DNA of 64,000 nucleotides from Candidatus Opimibacter skivensis (GTDB lineage Bacteria; Bacteroidota; Bacteroidia; Chitinophagales; Saprospiraceae): positions 1,426,001 to 1,490,000 of the forward strand of contig JADKGY010000001.1 of assembly GCA_016722045.1 (NCBI GenBank), in the 5' to 3' direction. Position 1 is the stretch's first letter, and every line of letters begins with the position of its first letter. The notes beneath the pieces were generated by a model, which saw only the letters and a list, made by a program, of their open reading frames with translations, did no database searches and was not told where the DNA came from. A program made the position numbers and the translations under genes. Of this stretch, positions 23,982 through 32,567 are shown in pieces.

Positions 23982-24992
23982 ATGAATGAATTAGAGAATA
24001 ATATTAAACAATTCATGGGGTCCCCTGTGCAAATTCGCCCAATGGCGAAGGAGGACATGAAAGGCATTTCTGTATACTTCAGGGAGGCGTATACAATTTA
24101 TAATCTTGAACTGCTTAATGAAAAAATGCTACTGATAGAACCGAAGGAGGTTGATGAAATCCGAATTCTTCAGATGAAAAAACAACTTGATACACTGACG
24201 AATGTCTTCGGCAGGAAATGTGTCTTGTTACTGCAGGAACTGCCAGCCTATATGCGCAGCAGACTGATCGAAAAGAGAATCAATTTCATAATACCTGATA
24301 AACAATTCTACCTGCCTGATCTCCTGATCAATCTGAAAAATCAGGAAATAAAAGACAAGGATCGGCATCGTAAAAGCACATTGATCCCGGCTGCACAATT
24401 CCTACTTCTATATCATTTATTGCACTCCAGAGATGCATGGCAACTGGAAAAACAGACATTCAAAGACATAGCTATTCAAACAGGATACACGCAAACTACG
24501 ATTACGCAGGCAGTGGAAGATCTTGAAAAACACAAAATGATTGATGTAATAGGGACTAAAGAAAAACAAATTCATTTTTCTCTTTCCCCAAAGGCATTAT
24601 GGAAAAGTACCCAAATAGAAAAAAGACTTACAAATCCGGTATTGAAGCGTGTCTATGTAGATGCTAAACCTGCGAATACAAAATTACTGGCAGCCAATGC
24701 TTCTGCCATGCCCGAATATAGTGATATGAATCCGGGAAGTCAGGAATACTATGCTATCGCAAAAAAGGTATTCTATGACCTGGAGAAGAAGAACATACTT
24801 AAGAACCCAAATCCTGTAGAAGGTAAATATTGTATAGAAGTATGGAAGTACGATCCGATTCGACTCGCGACCCCATATCAGCTGAAGAAAGGAGTTGTGG
24901 ATCCTCTATCCTTATACCTGTGCTTGCAGGATACAAAAGATGAACGAATGGAAATGGCATTATATCAGATGATAAATGATATGCCATGGTAA
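23982..24992 (+). CDS. AbiEi-like antitoxin / winged-helix regulator
   Basis: About 336 residues from the ATG at 23982. This start is preferred to the TTG at 23952, which lies in the operator. A winged helix-turn-helix is visible around residues 158-190 (FKDIAIQTGYTQTTITQAVE then DLEKHKMIDV). The C-terminal part ends VDPLSLYLCLQDTKDERMEM, seen in regulators paired with AbiEii-like nucleotidyltransferases. The stop overlaps the start of the next gene (ATGGTAA), so the two are translationally coupled. A type IV toxin-antitoxin antitoxin is the best reading, mainly from context and the operator. The N-terminal 140 residues are not recognised. Confidence 0.65.
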   Translation: MNELENNIKQFMGSPVQIRPMAKEDMKGISVYFREAYTIYNLELLNEKMLLIEPKEVDEIRILQMKKQLDTLTNVFGRKCVLLLQELPAYMRSRLIEKRINFIIPDKQFYLPDLLINLKNQEIKDKDRHRKSTLIPAAQFLLLYHLLHSRDAWQLEKQTFKDIAIQTGYTQTTITQAVEDLEKHKMIDVIGTKEKQIHFSLSPKALWKSTQIEKRLTNPVLKRVYVDAKPANTKLLAANASAMPEYSDMNPGSQEYYAIAKKVFYDLEKKNILKNPNPVEGKYCIEVWKYDPIRLATPYQLKKGVVDPLSLYLCLQDTKDERMEMALYQMINDMPW

Positions 24993-25762
24993 TCGGACTG
25001 GATAAATTTAAAGAATACTTTGAAGCGTTTCCGGATCAGTATGTGATCATTGGAGGTACAGCTTGTGATGTCGTATTGACCGATGCAGGTTTTATTGCAA
25101 GGGCAACAAAGGATATTGATATCATCCTGATCATAGAAGCACTTAATCAGGAATTTGTAGCACAGTTCTGGATATTCATACAAGACGGCGATTATGAACG
25201 AAGAGAGGAAAGTACCGATGAACGGCGATACTATCGCTTTACAAACCCTGCAACAGAAGGATTTCCAAAACAGATCGAGCTATTTGCGCGAAAGCCGGAA
25301 ATCATCTTTCTTCCGCCAGATGCTCATTTGATACCTATACCCGTGGATGATGACTTAAGCAGCTTGTCTGCCATATTGCTCAATGATGAATATTATGAGT
25401 ACATCATTGAGCACAGCAAGGTGGAAAATGGATTGCGTATGGCTAATATAGAATCACTGATAGTGCTGAAAGCAAAAGCCTTTCTTGAGATCCGTGACAG
25501 AATCGCTAATGGACAAAAGGAAGATAGCCGCCATATCACAAAACATAAAAATGATGTCTACAGGCTTGGTGTCATGCTGACAGAAACCGATCCATTTAAT
25601 CTGCCACCATTGATTAAGTCTCATATGATGTATTTTATGGAGGAAGCATCGAAAGAAATACCGGATGCCAGGTTCTTTAAAGATTTTGGCGCTGCCGGAG
25701 TAGATCCAAAAGCTGTGCATGACCAACTTATCACCAGTTTTAAGCTCAATGTAAATGGATAA
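24986..25762 (+). CDS. AbiEii-like nucleotidyltransferase toxin
   Basis: A 258-residue protein with a minimal nucleotidyltransferase core: IIGGTACDVV (residues 21-30) followed by ATKDIDIILI with the paired aspartates 43 and 45. In AbiEii/MenT-type toxins this core transfers nucleotides onto tRNA or other targets. A later VLKAKAFLEIRDR segment fits the lysine-containing motif of the family. The start overlaps the upstream antitoxin-like gene by 7 nt, a typical arrangement of AbiE modules. A non-toxin nucleotidyltransferase is possible. The region after it has no gene until the mnmE remnant. Confidence 0.7.
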   Translation: MVIGLDKFKEYFEAFPDQYVIIGGTACDVVLTDAGFIARATKDIDIILIIEALNQEFVAQFWIFIQDGDYERREESTDERRYYRFTNPATEGFPKQIELFARKPEIIFLPPDAHLIPIPVDDDLSSLSAILLNDEYYEYIIEHSKVENGLRMANIESLIVLKAKAFLEIRDRIANGQKEDSRHITKHKNDVYRLGVMLTETDPFNLPPLIKSHMMYFMEEASKEIPDARFFKDFGAAGVDPKAVHDQLITSFKLNVNG

Positions 25763-25972
25763 TCTTTATAGAAAAAGAAGGGAAGGATTTGAGTGAAGTT
25801 AAGTTGACATCAGCTTTCACTTTGATAGCTGCACCCAAAACATGGTTATCATTTGGATCCGGGAAAATTGACTCCTGCTTGAATTCGGAAAAAGGCGATA
25901 CAGGCTAATCTTGCTACCCGATAATGGAGGAGGTGATGACGGCGGGAGGTATCAGCAGTGACGCATGATTTT

Positions 25973-26083
25973 CTGGCGCAGGATATCCGGCAGGCGTTGT
26001 ATCATTTGGGGGAGATCACGGGGGAGATAAGTAGTGATGATATTTTGGGGAATATTTTTAAGAGGTTTTGTATTGGAAAGTAA
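25973..26083 (+). pseudogene. mnmE: Second, orphan mnmE 3' end (36 codons)
   Basis: The frame reads LAQDIRQALYHLGEITGEIS and on to the stop after FCIGK. It matches the real mnmE end (22942-23052) at 32 of 36 residues. Most nucleotide differences are silent, so both ends were under selection. There is no start or GTPase part here; upstream the frame closes within about 40 nt. This is the pattern left when an element integrates in the 3' end of mnmE and brings its own replacement end. The preceding 210 nt (25763-25972) hold nothing else recognisable. Confidence 0.85.
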
Positions 26084-26084
26084 C

Positions 26085-27197
26085 CTATTCCTCCACCTTT
26101 ATCTCATAGCTCGCTCCCTTCTTCGATTCCCCAACTTTAATCAATACATTTTTATTAATCAGATCCTGGATATCACGTAAGGCTGTATCCGTTGATGTTT
26201 TGGTAATTTTTGCCCATTTAGTAGTTGTCAGTTTTCCTTCAAAACCATCTAACCATGCATTGATCATTTGGGACTGACGATCATTGATAGAAACTGAGCG
26301 GAATTTCTCCCAAAACTTTGCTTTGGCCAACACTTTATTCAGCAGTCCTCTTGAACTATCCAACGCCCTATCCAGACAAGCCAAAAACCACAACACCCAA
26401 TTGGTAATGTCCATTTCTCCTTTTTGTGTTTCTTCCAGGATCGCATAATAGGCATTTCGTTCTAACCTTATCTGTGAAGACATACTGTAAAATCGATACG
26501 GACTCTGATCGGAACGCGTAAGCTGCATGTCTGCGATGGTTCGGGCTATTCTGCCATTACCATCTTCAAAGGGGTGGATAGTCACAAACCATAAATGAGC
26601 TATTGCAGCTATCAACAAAGCATCTAACTTCGATTCTTCATTAAACCAGCTGATAAAAGCATTTATCTCTGCCGGAACATAAACAGAATCCGGCGCCTGA
26701 AAATGAACTCGTTCACGACCCATTGCTCCGGATATCAATTGCATAGGATCCTCCTTTGCATTATTTCGCCAATTTCCGACCACGATTTTTCTGGCTCCAC
26801 TTCTTCCCGTTGGGAATAGCAAAGCATGCCATCCAAACAAACGCTCATCTGTTAATGCCTGATTGAAATTTTGTGTGGCATCGATCATCATTTCCACCAC
26901 TCCGTCCACTTGCCTGTCAGAAGGAACGATCCCGGCTATTGATATGCCCATCCTTCTCGCTATGGATGACCTGACCTGCGCAACATCCAATAACTCTCCT
27001 TCTATCTCACTTGACTTAATGACCTCCTCTGTCATGGACATCAGGGTGGCTTCCTTTTGAAGCTGGAATCCAAGATTCTCCATTTGCCCAATAAGCCGAC
27101 CCTGCTTAAATCTGACTGAAGCCAATGCAGCTGAAAACACATTGGTATCCAATTGAAAATCAGGCCATTGTTTATGCTGATAGATATATTTTGTCAT
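26085..27197 (-). CDS. Fic-family protein (DUF4172-type N-terminus, C-terminal winged helix)
   Basis: About 370 residues. The Fic active-site motif HPFEDGNGRIART starts at His208, so AMP or another nucleotide moiety is probably transferred to a protein hydroxyl. The N-terminal helical part contains SSEIEGELLDVAQVRSS, a feature of DUF4172/Fic_N proteins. The C-terminal 60 residues (LTTTKWAKITKTSTDTALRD then IQDLINKNVLIKVG) look like a winged helix. The ATG at 27197 is preferred to 27209 because the latter lies within a palindromic operator. The gene is convergent with the mnmE remnant. Target unknown. Confidence 0.85.
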   Translation of the reverse strand: MTKYIYQHKQWPDFQLDTNVFSAALASVRFKQGRLIGQMENLGFQLQKEATLMSMTEEVIKSSEIEGELLDVAQVRSSIARRMGISIAGIVPSDRQVDGVVEMMIDATQNFNQALTDERLFGWHALLFPTGRSGARKIVVGNWRNNAKEDPMQLISGAMGRERVHFQAPDSVYVPAEINAFISWFNEESKLDALLIAAIAHLWFVTIHPFEDGNGRIARTIADMQLTRSDQSPYRFYSMSSQIRLERNAYYAILEETQKGEMDITNWVLWFLACLDRALDSSRGLLNKVLAKAKFWEKFRSVSINDRQSQMINAWLDGFEGKLTTTKWAKITKTSTDTALRDIQDLINKNVLIKVGESKKGASYEIKVEE

Positions 27198-27203
27198 GTT
27201 ATT

Positions 27204-27271
27204 CCGCAAATTATGCGGTAAATATAGGCGATATGAGCCGCAAATGCAAATTTATTCCGCATAATTTGCGG
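27204..27271 (-). promoter_or_regulatory. Fic promoter with two palindromic operators
   Basis: Two 15-nt sites, CCGCAAATTATGCGG (27204-27218) and CCGCATAATTTGCGG (27257-27271), are exact inverses of each other and each nearly palindromic. Between them, on the minus strand, lies TAAATTTG (27247-27254), a match to the Bacteroidota -7 element. The outer site is upstream of the -7 element and the inner one is in the leader. Half-sites (CCGCAAAT at 27238, CCGCAC at 27290) follow. The winged helix of the Fic protein could be the repressor. Confidence 0.65.
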
Positions 27272-27381
27272 CTTAACGAGGCATTTATACCGCACAAGTA
27301 AACTCGACAAGACTTCCTTCGATGGAAGTCAAAACTCCCCTTTATGCTCCATAAAAGACTCTCACACCAATAATGAAAAAT

Positions 27382-27536
27382 GAATAGCGAATAGCGAATA
27401 TCGAAGTTCGAAATAAGAAGGAGAAGCAAAGAAGTGGAAGTAGAAGTTGAAGTGCATTTACGTTTACTTCTACTTCAACCTCTACTTCCATTTCGAACTT
27501 TTACTTTTTACTTCGATATTCGCTATTCCTTATTCC
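27382..27536. repeat. Family-5 long palindromic repeat (GAATAGCGAATATCGAAG type), gene-less copy
   Basis: A single unit of about 155 nt that is an imperfect palindrome: GAATAGCGAATATCGAAG at the left, purine-rich GGAAGTAGAAGTTGAAG arm, pyrimidine-rich inverse arm, and CTTCGATATTCGCTATTCC at the right. It lies upstream of a T9SS protein gene. Multiple related units surround the four-helix-bundle gene at 29993-30400. The 27272-27648 gap holds nothing else recognisable apart from half-sites. Confidence 0.8.
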
Positions 27537-27648
27537 TCACCATATCCCCGAAACACTCAGCACAGATCCTCCTCTTCTGCCTCCGCCTTCTCTTTCAAAA
27601 TCCCTTTCCTTCCATTATTTTCGCCCCCTAACAAAACGACCTCTTGTT

Positions 27649-29343
27649 ATGAAAATCAGTTTTCTGCTCTCTTTTTTATTTCTCGCAGCTCAATTTGGGC
27701 TCAGTCAACCGGACCTTACATCAGCCTGGGCGTTTTCAATTGGATCTTCTTCACTGCTAGGAGGTGAAGGTACTGGTGGCATGGCGATGGATGACGAAGA
27801 CAACATGTACTCCATACTGGTGCTTCGTGATACAACGGACCTGGATCCGGGTCCTGGCGTAGTGAATTTTATTCCACAGTACAATTACGGAAGCCCTTTG
27901 GTGAAGTATGACCGCGATGGCCGGTTGGTCTGGGCGCATTCCTTTATCGGTGGAGATAATGCTTATGGGGAAGTGCTGGAGGTTGCCTATGACCGGATGA
28001 TTGTATCGGCTTCATTCACAGACAGCCTGATCTATGATGACGGCGCTCAGTCAACTACGCTGATCAAACAGGAAGGTGATCATGTCGCATGCATTTTGAT
28101 GGATTTGAATGGGCAACCAATAGACTTTTTTTTAATTAAAGGAACCGATGCTTATTTCCAAAACATCATCACATTACCTGATCAGCGGATATTAGTCGCA
28201 GGTGCTTTTAAAGGCATACTTTCATTTGAATCAAACCCTGAAACTTTAATCAGCGCGGGCAACTATGATGGTTTTATCGTCTTGTTAAATCCGGATTTTT
28301 CTGTTTCATGGGCGCAACAGATAGGCGGTCCCCAATATGATGATATCGAGGATATAAAAGTAAAAGGCAACAGAATCGTATTCAGTGCGGCACATGAAGA
28401 CACACTTCACATACAAACCGTAAACGGACTGGTGACCCTTGATTTTGAAGGCGATGAAGACGGCGCTTTCGGAACTTTAGATCTGAATGGCAACTTCCTC
28501 AATGTATTCACTGTAGGCGGCACTGGATCCGACATTGTGCGCGGTATTGAAATAGATGGTGATGGCAATCTGTACACCGGTGGATATTTTGAAGGGAGTG
28601 TAAATTTCGCAGGCGGAAATCAGCCTGACAAGGTGTATACATCCTGGGGCACCAATGATGCCTTCATTGCCAAATATGCCCCTAACGGAGACCTGTTGTG
28701 GATCCGCATTTACACCAACAATGATTATGGAGGCATCTATAGCCTGCACATTGCGCGCGGCAATGAAATATATGCCGATGGTGGATTTGCCGGAAGAGCT
28801 GATCTTAATCCCGGTGTGGATTCTTTAGCGATTGAAGAAGGATACCATACGACATCATTTCTGACCAAACTTAATACTGATGGTGAATGGTCATGGTCTA
28901 ACTGGTTTAGAAGTGAAGACAATACTGGCATCAGGAAATTTGTTGTTTCCACAAAATCCAGCCGCATTTATATGAACGGCTATTTCTATACTTCCATGAA
29001 TGCAGCTTTGCTACCGGACACAAATTATATTTACACACATGGACAAAGTTCTGATGCCTTCTTTGCAGCATTTGAAGAATCAGGTGTGGTTTCTTCTACT
29101 CATGAAACAACCCATGTTCTATCCAGTGTTTTTCCTAACCCTACTACAGGTGAGCTCACCATCCAGGCTGATGAAGAAATAAAAGGATTGGAGATTATGT
29201 CTGCAGGTGCAACGACCCTTCGTGTTTTTAAAGCTGGCTCAAATACAATTGATGTCAATATCTCCACCTTACCTGCAGGTACCTATTTCATCAAATTACA
29301 ATTTGCGAATAGAGAAGAAATAAGGAAAGTTATAAAATTGTAA
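27649..29343 (+). CDS. Secreted beta-propeller-like protein with T9SS type A sorting domain
   Basis: A 564-residue exported protein. Residues 1-19 form a signal peptide ending GLSQ. The body is made of SBBP-like blade repeats with phrases such as LVKYDRDGRLVWAHSFIGG, GDGNLYTGGYFEG and FIAKYAPNGDLLWIR. The last 75 residues are a type A sorting domain: SVFPNPTTGELTI, then LPAGTYFIKLQF and RKVIKL. It is sent to the cell surface or medium by the type IX system. No enzymatic motif is visible. It is flanked on both sides by family-5 palindromic repeats. Confidence 0.85.
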   Translation: MKISFLLSFLFLAAQFGLSQPDLTSAWAFSIGSSSLLGGEGTGGMAMDDEDNMYSILVLRDTTDLDPGPGVVNFIPQYNYGSPLVKYDRDGRLVWAHSFIGGDNAYGEVLEVAYDRMIVSASFTDSLIYDDGAQSTTLIKQEGDHVACILMDLNGQPIDFFLIKGTDAYFQNIITLPDQRILVAGAFKGILSFESNPETLISAGNYDGFIVLLNPDFSVSWAQQIGGPQYDDIEDIKVKGNRIVFSAAHEDTLHIQTVNGLVTLDFEGDEDGAFGTLDLNGNFLNVFTVGGTGSDIVRGIEIDGDGNLYTGGYFEGSVNFAGGNQPDKVYTSWGTNDAFIAKYAPNGDLLWIRIYTNNDYGGIYSLHIARGNEIYADGGFAGRADLNPGVDSLAIEEGYHTTSFLTKLNTDGEWSWSNWFRSEDNTGIRKFVVSTKSSRIYMNGYFYTSMNAALLPDTNYIYTHGQSSDAFFAAFEESGVVSSTHETTHVLSSVFPNPTTGELTIQADEEIKGLEIMSAGATTLRVFKAGSNTIDVNISTLPAGTYFIKLQFANREEIRKVIKL

Positions 29344-29391
29344 AGTGAAGGGCTGTATATCCTTTTAGTAAGCAAAATCTCATATTCCCTT

Positions 29392-30030
29392 GAATAAGGA
29401 ATAGCGAATACCGAAGTTCCAAATTAGAAGGAGAAGTAAAGAAATGGAAGTAGAGGTTGAAGTTGAAGTGCATTTATATTTACTTCTACCTTTTACTTTT
29501 CATTCGACTTCAAACTTTTACTTTTTACCTCGATATTCGTTATTGGGTATTCAAATCGAATACCCAATAGCGAATATCGAATCTGAAGGAGAATTACAGA
29601 AATGGAAGTAGAGGTTGAAGTTGAAGTGCATTTATATTTACTTCTACCTTTTACTTTTCATTCGACTTCAAACTTTTACTTTTACCTCGATATTCGTTAT
29701 TGGGTATTCAAATCGAATACCCAATAGCGAATATCGAAATCTGAAGGAGAATTACAGAAATGGAAGTAGAGGTTGAAGTTGAAGTGCATTTATATTTACT
29801 TCTACCTTTTACTTTTCATTCGACTTCAAACTTTTACTTTTTACCTCGATATTCGTTATTGGGTATTCAAATCGAATACCCAATAGCGAATATCGAAATC
29901 TGAAGGAGAATTACAGAAATGGAAGTAGAGGTTGAAGTTGAAGTGCATTTATATTTACTTCTACCTTTTACTTTTCATTCGACTTCAAACTTTTACTTTT
30001 TACTTCGATATTCGCTATTGGTTATTCTTG
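29392..30030. repeat. Four family-5 palindromic units in tandem, left of a four-helix-bundle gene
   Basis: Direct repeats of 157-159 nt: TCGAATACCC occurs at 29556, 29713 and 29872. Each unit is itself an imperfect palindrome running from AATAGCGAATATCGAA to TTCGATATTCGCTATT. Units 2-4 are almost identical, so amplification is recent. The last unit runs into the 3' end of the four-helix-bundle gene and encodes its final residues (ITNSEYRSKK). Confidence 0.9.
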
Positions 30031-30400
30031 CTTTTTCATCGTTTCTTCGTGCGGTTTCTACTGAAGTAACAAAAATGGCGATGAGCTCATTAACTTCTTT
30101 CAATAACGCCGTTAGCTCATGGGTGTCTTTGGCCAGTTTAAGGCCATCGATCATTTTGAGTGCAACATTGGCTTCCCGTAACTCTTTAAGCACAATCTTA
30201 GACTTATGCATGAAATCTTTTCGTGATTCTGCAGACTGTGCTTCACCATAATTCAAAGGAGCAGAAGAAGATGCCCTGGTTAATTGGTCATTCAAACGCT
30301 TTCCAATTACACTTTTGGGCAATTGCTCAGCCAGTTTGACAGCCCTGACGGCAAAGCCTATCAGCCTGTCCTCGAGGTCATTTCTGGACATTGTATTCAT
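29993..30400 (-). CDS. Four-helix-bundle protein (S23 family), repeat-flanked copy
   Basis: About 135 residues from the ATG at 30400 (a second ATG lies at 30391). The reading frame extends upstream into repeat DNA, but that part only translates the repeat. Family features are RLIGFAVRAVKLAEQLPKS, LTRASSSAPLNYGEAQSAES, DFMHKSKIVLKELREANVAL and a C-terminal helix. The last ten residues come from the neighbouring palindromic repeat. The gene is an island between two arrays of family-5 units, four on the left and two and a half on the right. Function unknown. Confidence 0.85.
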   Translation of the reverse strand: MNTMSRNDLEDRLIGFAVRAVKLAEQLPKSVIGKRLNDQLTRASSSAPLNYGEAQSAESRKDFMHKSKIVLKELREANVALKMIDGLKLAKDTHELTALLKEVNELIAIFVTSVETARRNDEKARITNSEYRSKK

Positions 30401-30430
30401 TTTGATGAAGTGATTTCCGAAAATACAAAA

Positions 30431-31043
30431 GGAATACTGAATAACCAATAGTGAATATCGCTTTGAATAAGGAATAGCGAAAATCCCGTTGAATAAGGAA
30501 TAGCGAATATCGAAATCAGAAGGAGAAGTATAGAAGTGGAAATAGAGGCAGAAGTTGAAGTGCATGTATATCCTTCTACTTCAACTTAACACATCGACCT
30601 CAAACTTCTATTTCTTACTTCGATATTCGCTATTGGTTATTCAAATCGAATAGCGAAAATCCCGTTGAATAAGGAATAGCGAATATCGAAATCAGAAGGA
30701 GAAGTATAGAAGTGGAAATAGAGGCAGAAGTTGAAGTGCATGTATATCCTTCTACTTCAACTTAACACATCGACCTCAAACTTCTATTTTTTACTTCGAT
30801 ATTCGCTATTGGTTATTCAAATCGAATAGCGAAAATCCCGTTGAATAAGGAATAGCGAATATCGAAATCAGAAGGAGAAGTAAAATTTGAATAATGAATA
30901 GCGAATATCGAAGTTCGAAATCCAAAGGAGAAGTAAAGAAGTAGAAGTTGAAGTGCTTTCATTTACTTCGACTTCTACTTCTACTTTTTACTTCGATATT
31001 CGCTATTGGCTATTCAAGGAGATTTTCGCTATTCCTTATTCAA
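30431..31043. repeat. Family-5 palindromic units, right of the four-helix-bundle gene
   Basis: Units of 176 nt (TAGCGAAAAT at 30475, 30651 and 30827) are followed by a shorter unit at about 30890-31043. Each has the AATAGCGAATATCGAA start and TTCGATATTCGCTATT end. Relative to the left array the inner arms differ (GAGGCAGAAGTTGAAG against GAGGTTGAAG), so the two arrays were amplified separately. Confidence 0.9.
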
Positions 31044-32318
31044 TCATTGAAGCCCCATAATCTTCTTCGTCTCACTCACAATCCGCCCAAAATGCTCCTG
31101 ATGCTTTCCGGACAATAATTCTTGATCAAACGCCTTGGCAATTTTTTGCACCATCGTTTTATATTCAGGACTATCGTTTTCGTAAAGGCCTTTGCTAAAA
31201 CTGATTTGTTGTTCATCCTCCTGAAACACGATATCCAGTTTCATTGCACCGCTTCCTAATTCTATCTTATGGCCTGAATATTCTGCTGTTGTATCAAGGA
31301 TGATATTTGTTTCGTTCCATCCCATCTGTTGTAATACAAAATCTTTAAATACAGGCAGCATACCGGCCTTCACCGGGTACAAATAATAATAATTGTCTTT
31401 TTCTCTGTATGCACCCGTCCAATAAGGCAACTTATCCCATTTTTTTAACGATAGCGTATCACCATTCGTATTCCATTGAAAATAAGTATTGAACCAATCG
31501 ATGTCTATGTCTTCAATATTTTTCATTCGTGTATCTGTATCATCATAGAGCACGAGGTAGCCTTTATCATTTTCAAAATCATAGACGACAAGTGCATGCT
31601 CTGAGTCCGGCAGCTTGGAGTCTTCGGTGTTCCACGATTGAAATCCGGCATTGAATACGATCTTTTTATGATCAGGCGAAAATGCAATTGCTCCGTTGGG
31701 TTGAGGATATGAATAATTGTCAACAGCATTATTATCCTTGTTAAAAAGCAAGCTTTTGTTTGTTTGTATGTCCATCACAGTATGTCCACTCACCAACAAA
31801 TAGCGCCCACCTTTCAGCGTATCCAATCGATCCATCTCCGTGGTATCACTCTTTGAAAATACTTCCATAAAGGTCCCGGGTTGTCCGGCCTCACTGTCCA
31901 AAAACTGAACAGAAGCGAAATCAGTGCTTTGTTCCAGAACAGGCTCCACAATGGGTTGCCCATCTTTTATATAGATCAAATAAAGACTTTGGCTTCCGGC
32001 CAAAAGCGTGGGTGTAGGCGCATCAGGAAGCGCATATACCCTCCACAAAAAAGCCAGTCCCGTATTCGTTTGTAAGGCGGAAGGGAATACCACAGGCTTA
32101 CCTTCATACCAAATGGAGTAACTGATATCGGTCTGTTTGGACCTGCCGGTGTTAATATTATATGTTTTATATGTGTTGGCTTCTGCCCGAATGACAAAAG
32201 GGCCATAAGAGAACTCTTTTTGCATGGAAGCTGTGTTTGCTCCCCTTCCTTTCCGCATCATATAGAAAAGTATAACCCCTATCACGATTAGGACAATTAC
32301 CCATAGTAGAATTTTCAT
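31044..32318 (-). CDS. Membrane-anchored protein of unknown function
   Basis: A 424-residue protein with one N-terminal membrane segment (LLWVIVLIVIGVILFYMM) and a large soluble part, probably periplasmic. The soluble part has propeller-like phrases (GAIAFSPDHKKIVFNAGFQS, SGHTVMDIQTNKSLLFN), but no family was recognised. Both ends abut repeat arrays: family-5 units end directly at its stop, and a polypurine array begins about 30 nt upstream of its start. Confidence 0.7.
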   Translation of the reverse strand: MKILLWVIVLIVIGVILFYMMRKGRGANTASMQKEFSYGPFVIRAEANTYKTYNINTGRSKQTDISYSIWYEGKPVVFPSALQTNTGLAFLWRVYALPDAPTPTLLAGSQSLYLIYIKDGQPIVEPVLEQSTDFASVQFLDSEAGQPGTFMEVFSKSDTTEMDRLDTLKGGRYLLVSGHTVMDIQTNKSLLFNKDNNAVDNYSYPQPNGAIAFSPDHKKIVFNAGFQSWNTEDSKLPDSEHALVVYDFENDKGYLVLYDDTDTRMKNIEDIDIDWFNTYFQWNTNGDTLSLKKWDKLPYWTGAYREKDNYYYLYPVKAGMLPVFKDFVLQQMGWNETNIILDTTAEYSGHKIELGSGAMKLDIVFQEDEQQISFSKGLYENDSPEYKTMVQKIAKAFDQELLSGKHQEHFGRIVSETKKIMGLQ

Positions 32319-32346
32319 CTTTTTTGATTTTTTGATGCGCTAAAGT

Positions 32347-32566
32347 AAGGAGAAGGAGTCGAAGGAGAAGGCGGAGGCAAAGGCGAAGGAGAAGGAGAAG
32401 GCGGAGGAGAAGGCGGAGGAGAAGGAGAAGGCGGAGGAGAAGGCGGAGGAGAAGGAGGAGGCGAAGGCGAAGGCGAAGGAGAAGGAGAAGGCGGAGGGAG
32501 GCGGAGGAGAAGGAGGAGGCGAAGGAGAAGGCGAAGGAGAAGGAGAAGGCGGAGGCGGAGGAAAGG
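32347..32566 (+). repeat. Polypurine GGAGAAGGCGGA array, left flank of a four-helix-bundle gene
   Basis: About 220 nt of short imperfect hexamer and trimer repeats (GGAGAAGGCGGAGG), almost free of T. The pyrimidine-rich inverse lies at 33047-33335 on the other side of the four-helix-bundle gene. Long purine tracts with mirror symmetry may form triplex DNA. Confidence 0.85.
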
Positions 32567-32567
32567 T

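Noticed and set aside
27434..27767. Plus-strand open frames of about 65 and 106 residues before the T9SS gene
   Set aside because: They translate the palindromic repeat and overlap the start of a well-supported secreted protein.
30401..30565. N-terminal extension of the four-helix-bundle frame
   Set aside because: The 55 extra residues are translated repeat (FDIRYSLF-type) with no homology to the family; the ATG at 30400 gives a normal length.
29392..31043. CRISPR-like or satellite array with 157/176-nt period
   Set aside because: Each unit is one long palindrome repeated without unique spacers; it is a tandem hairpin element.
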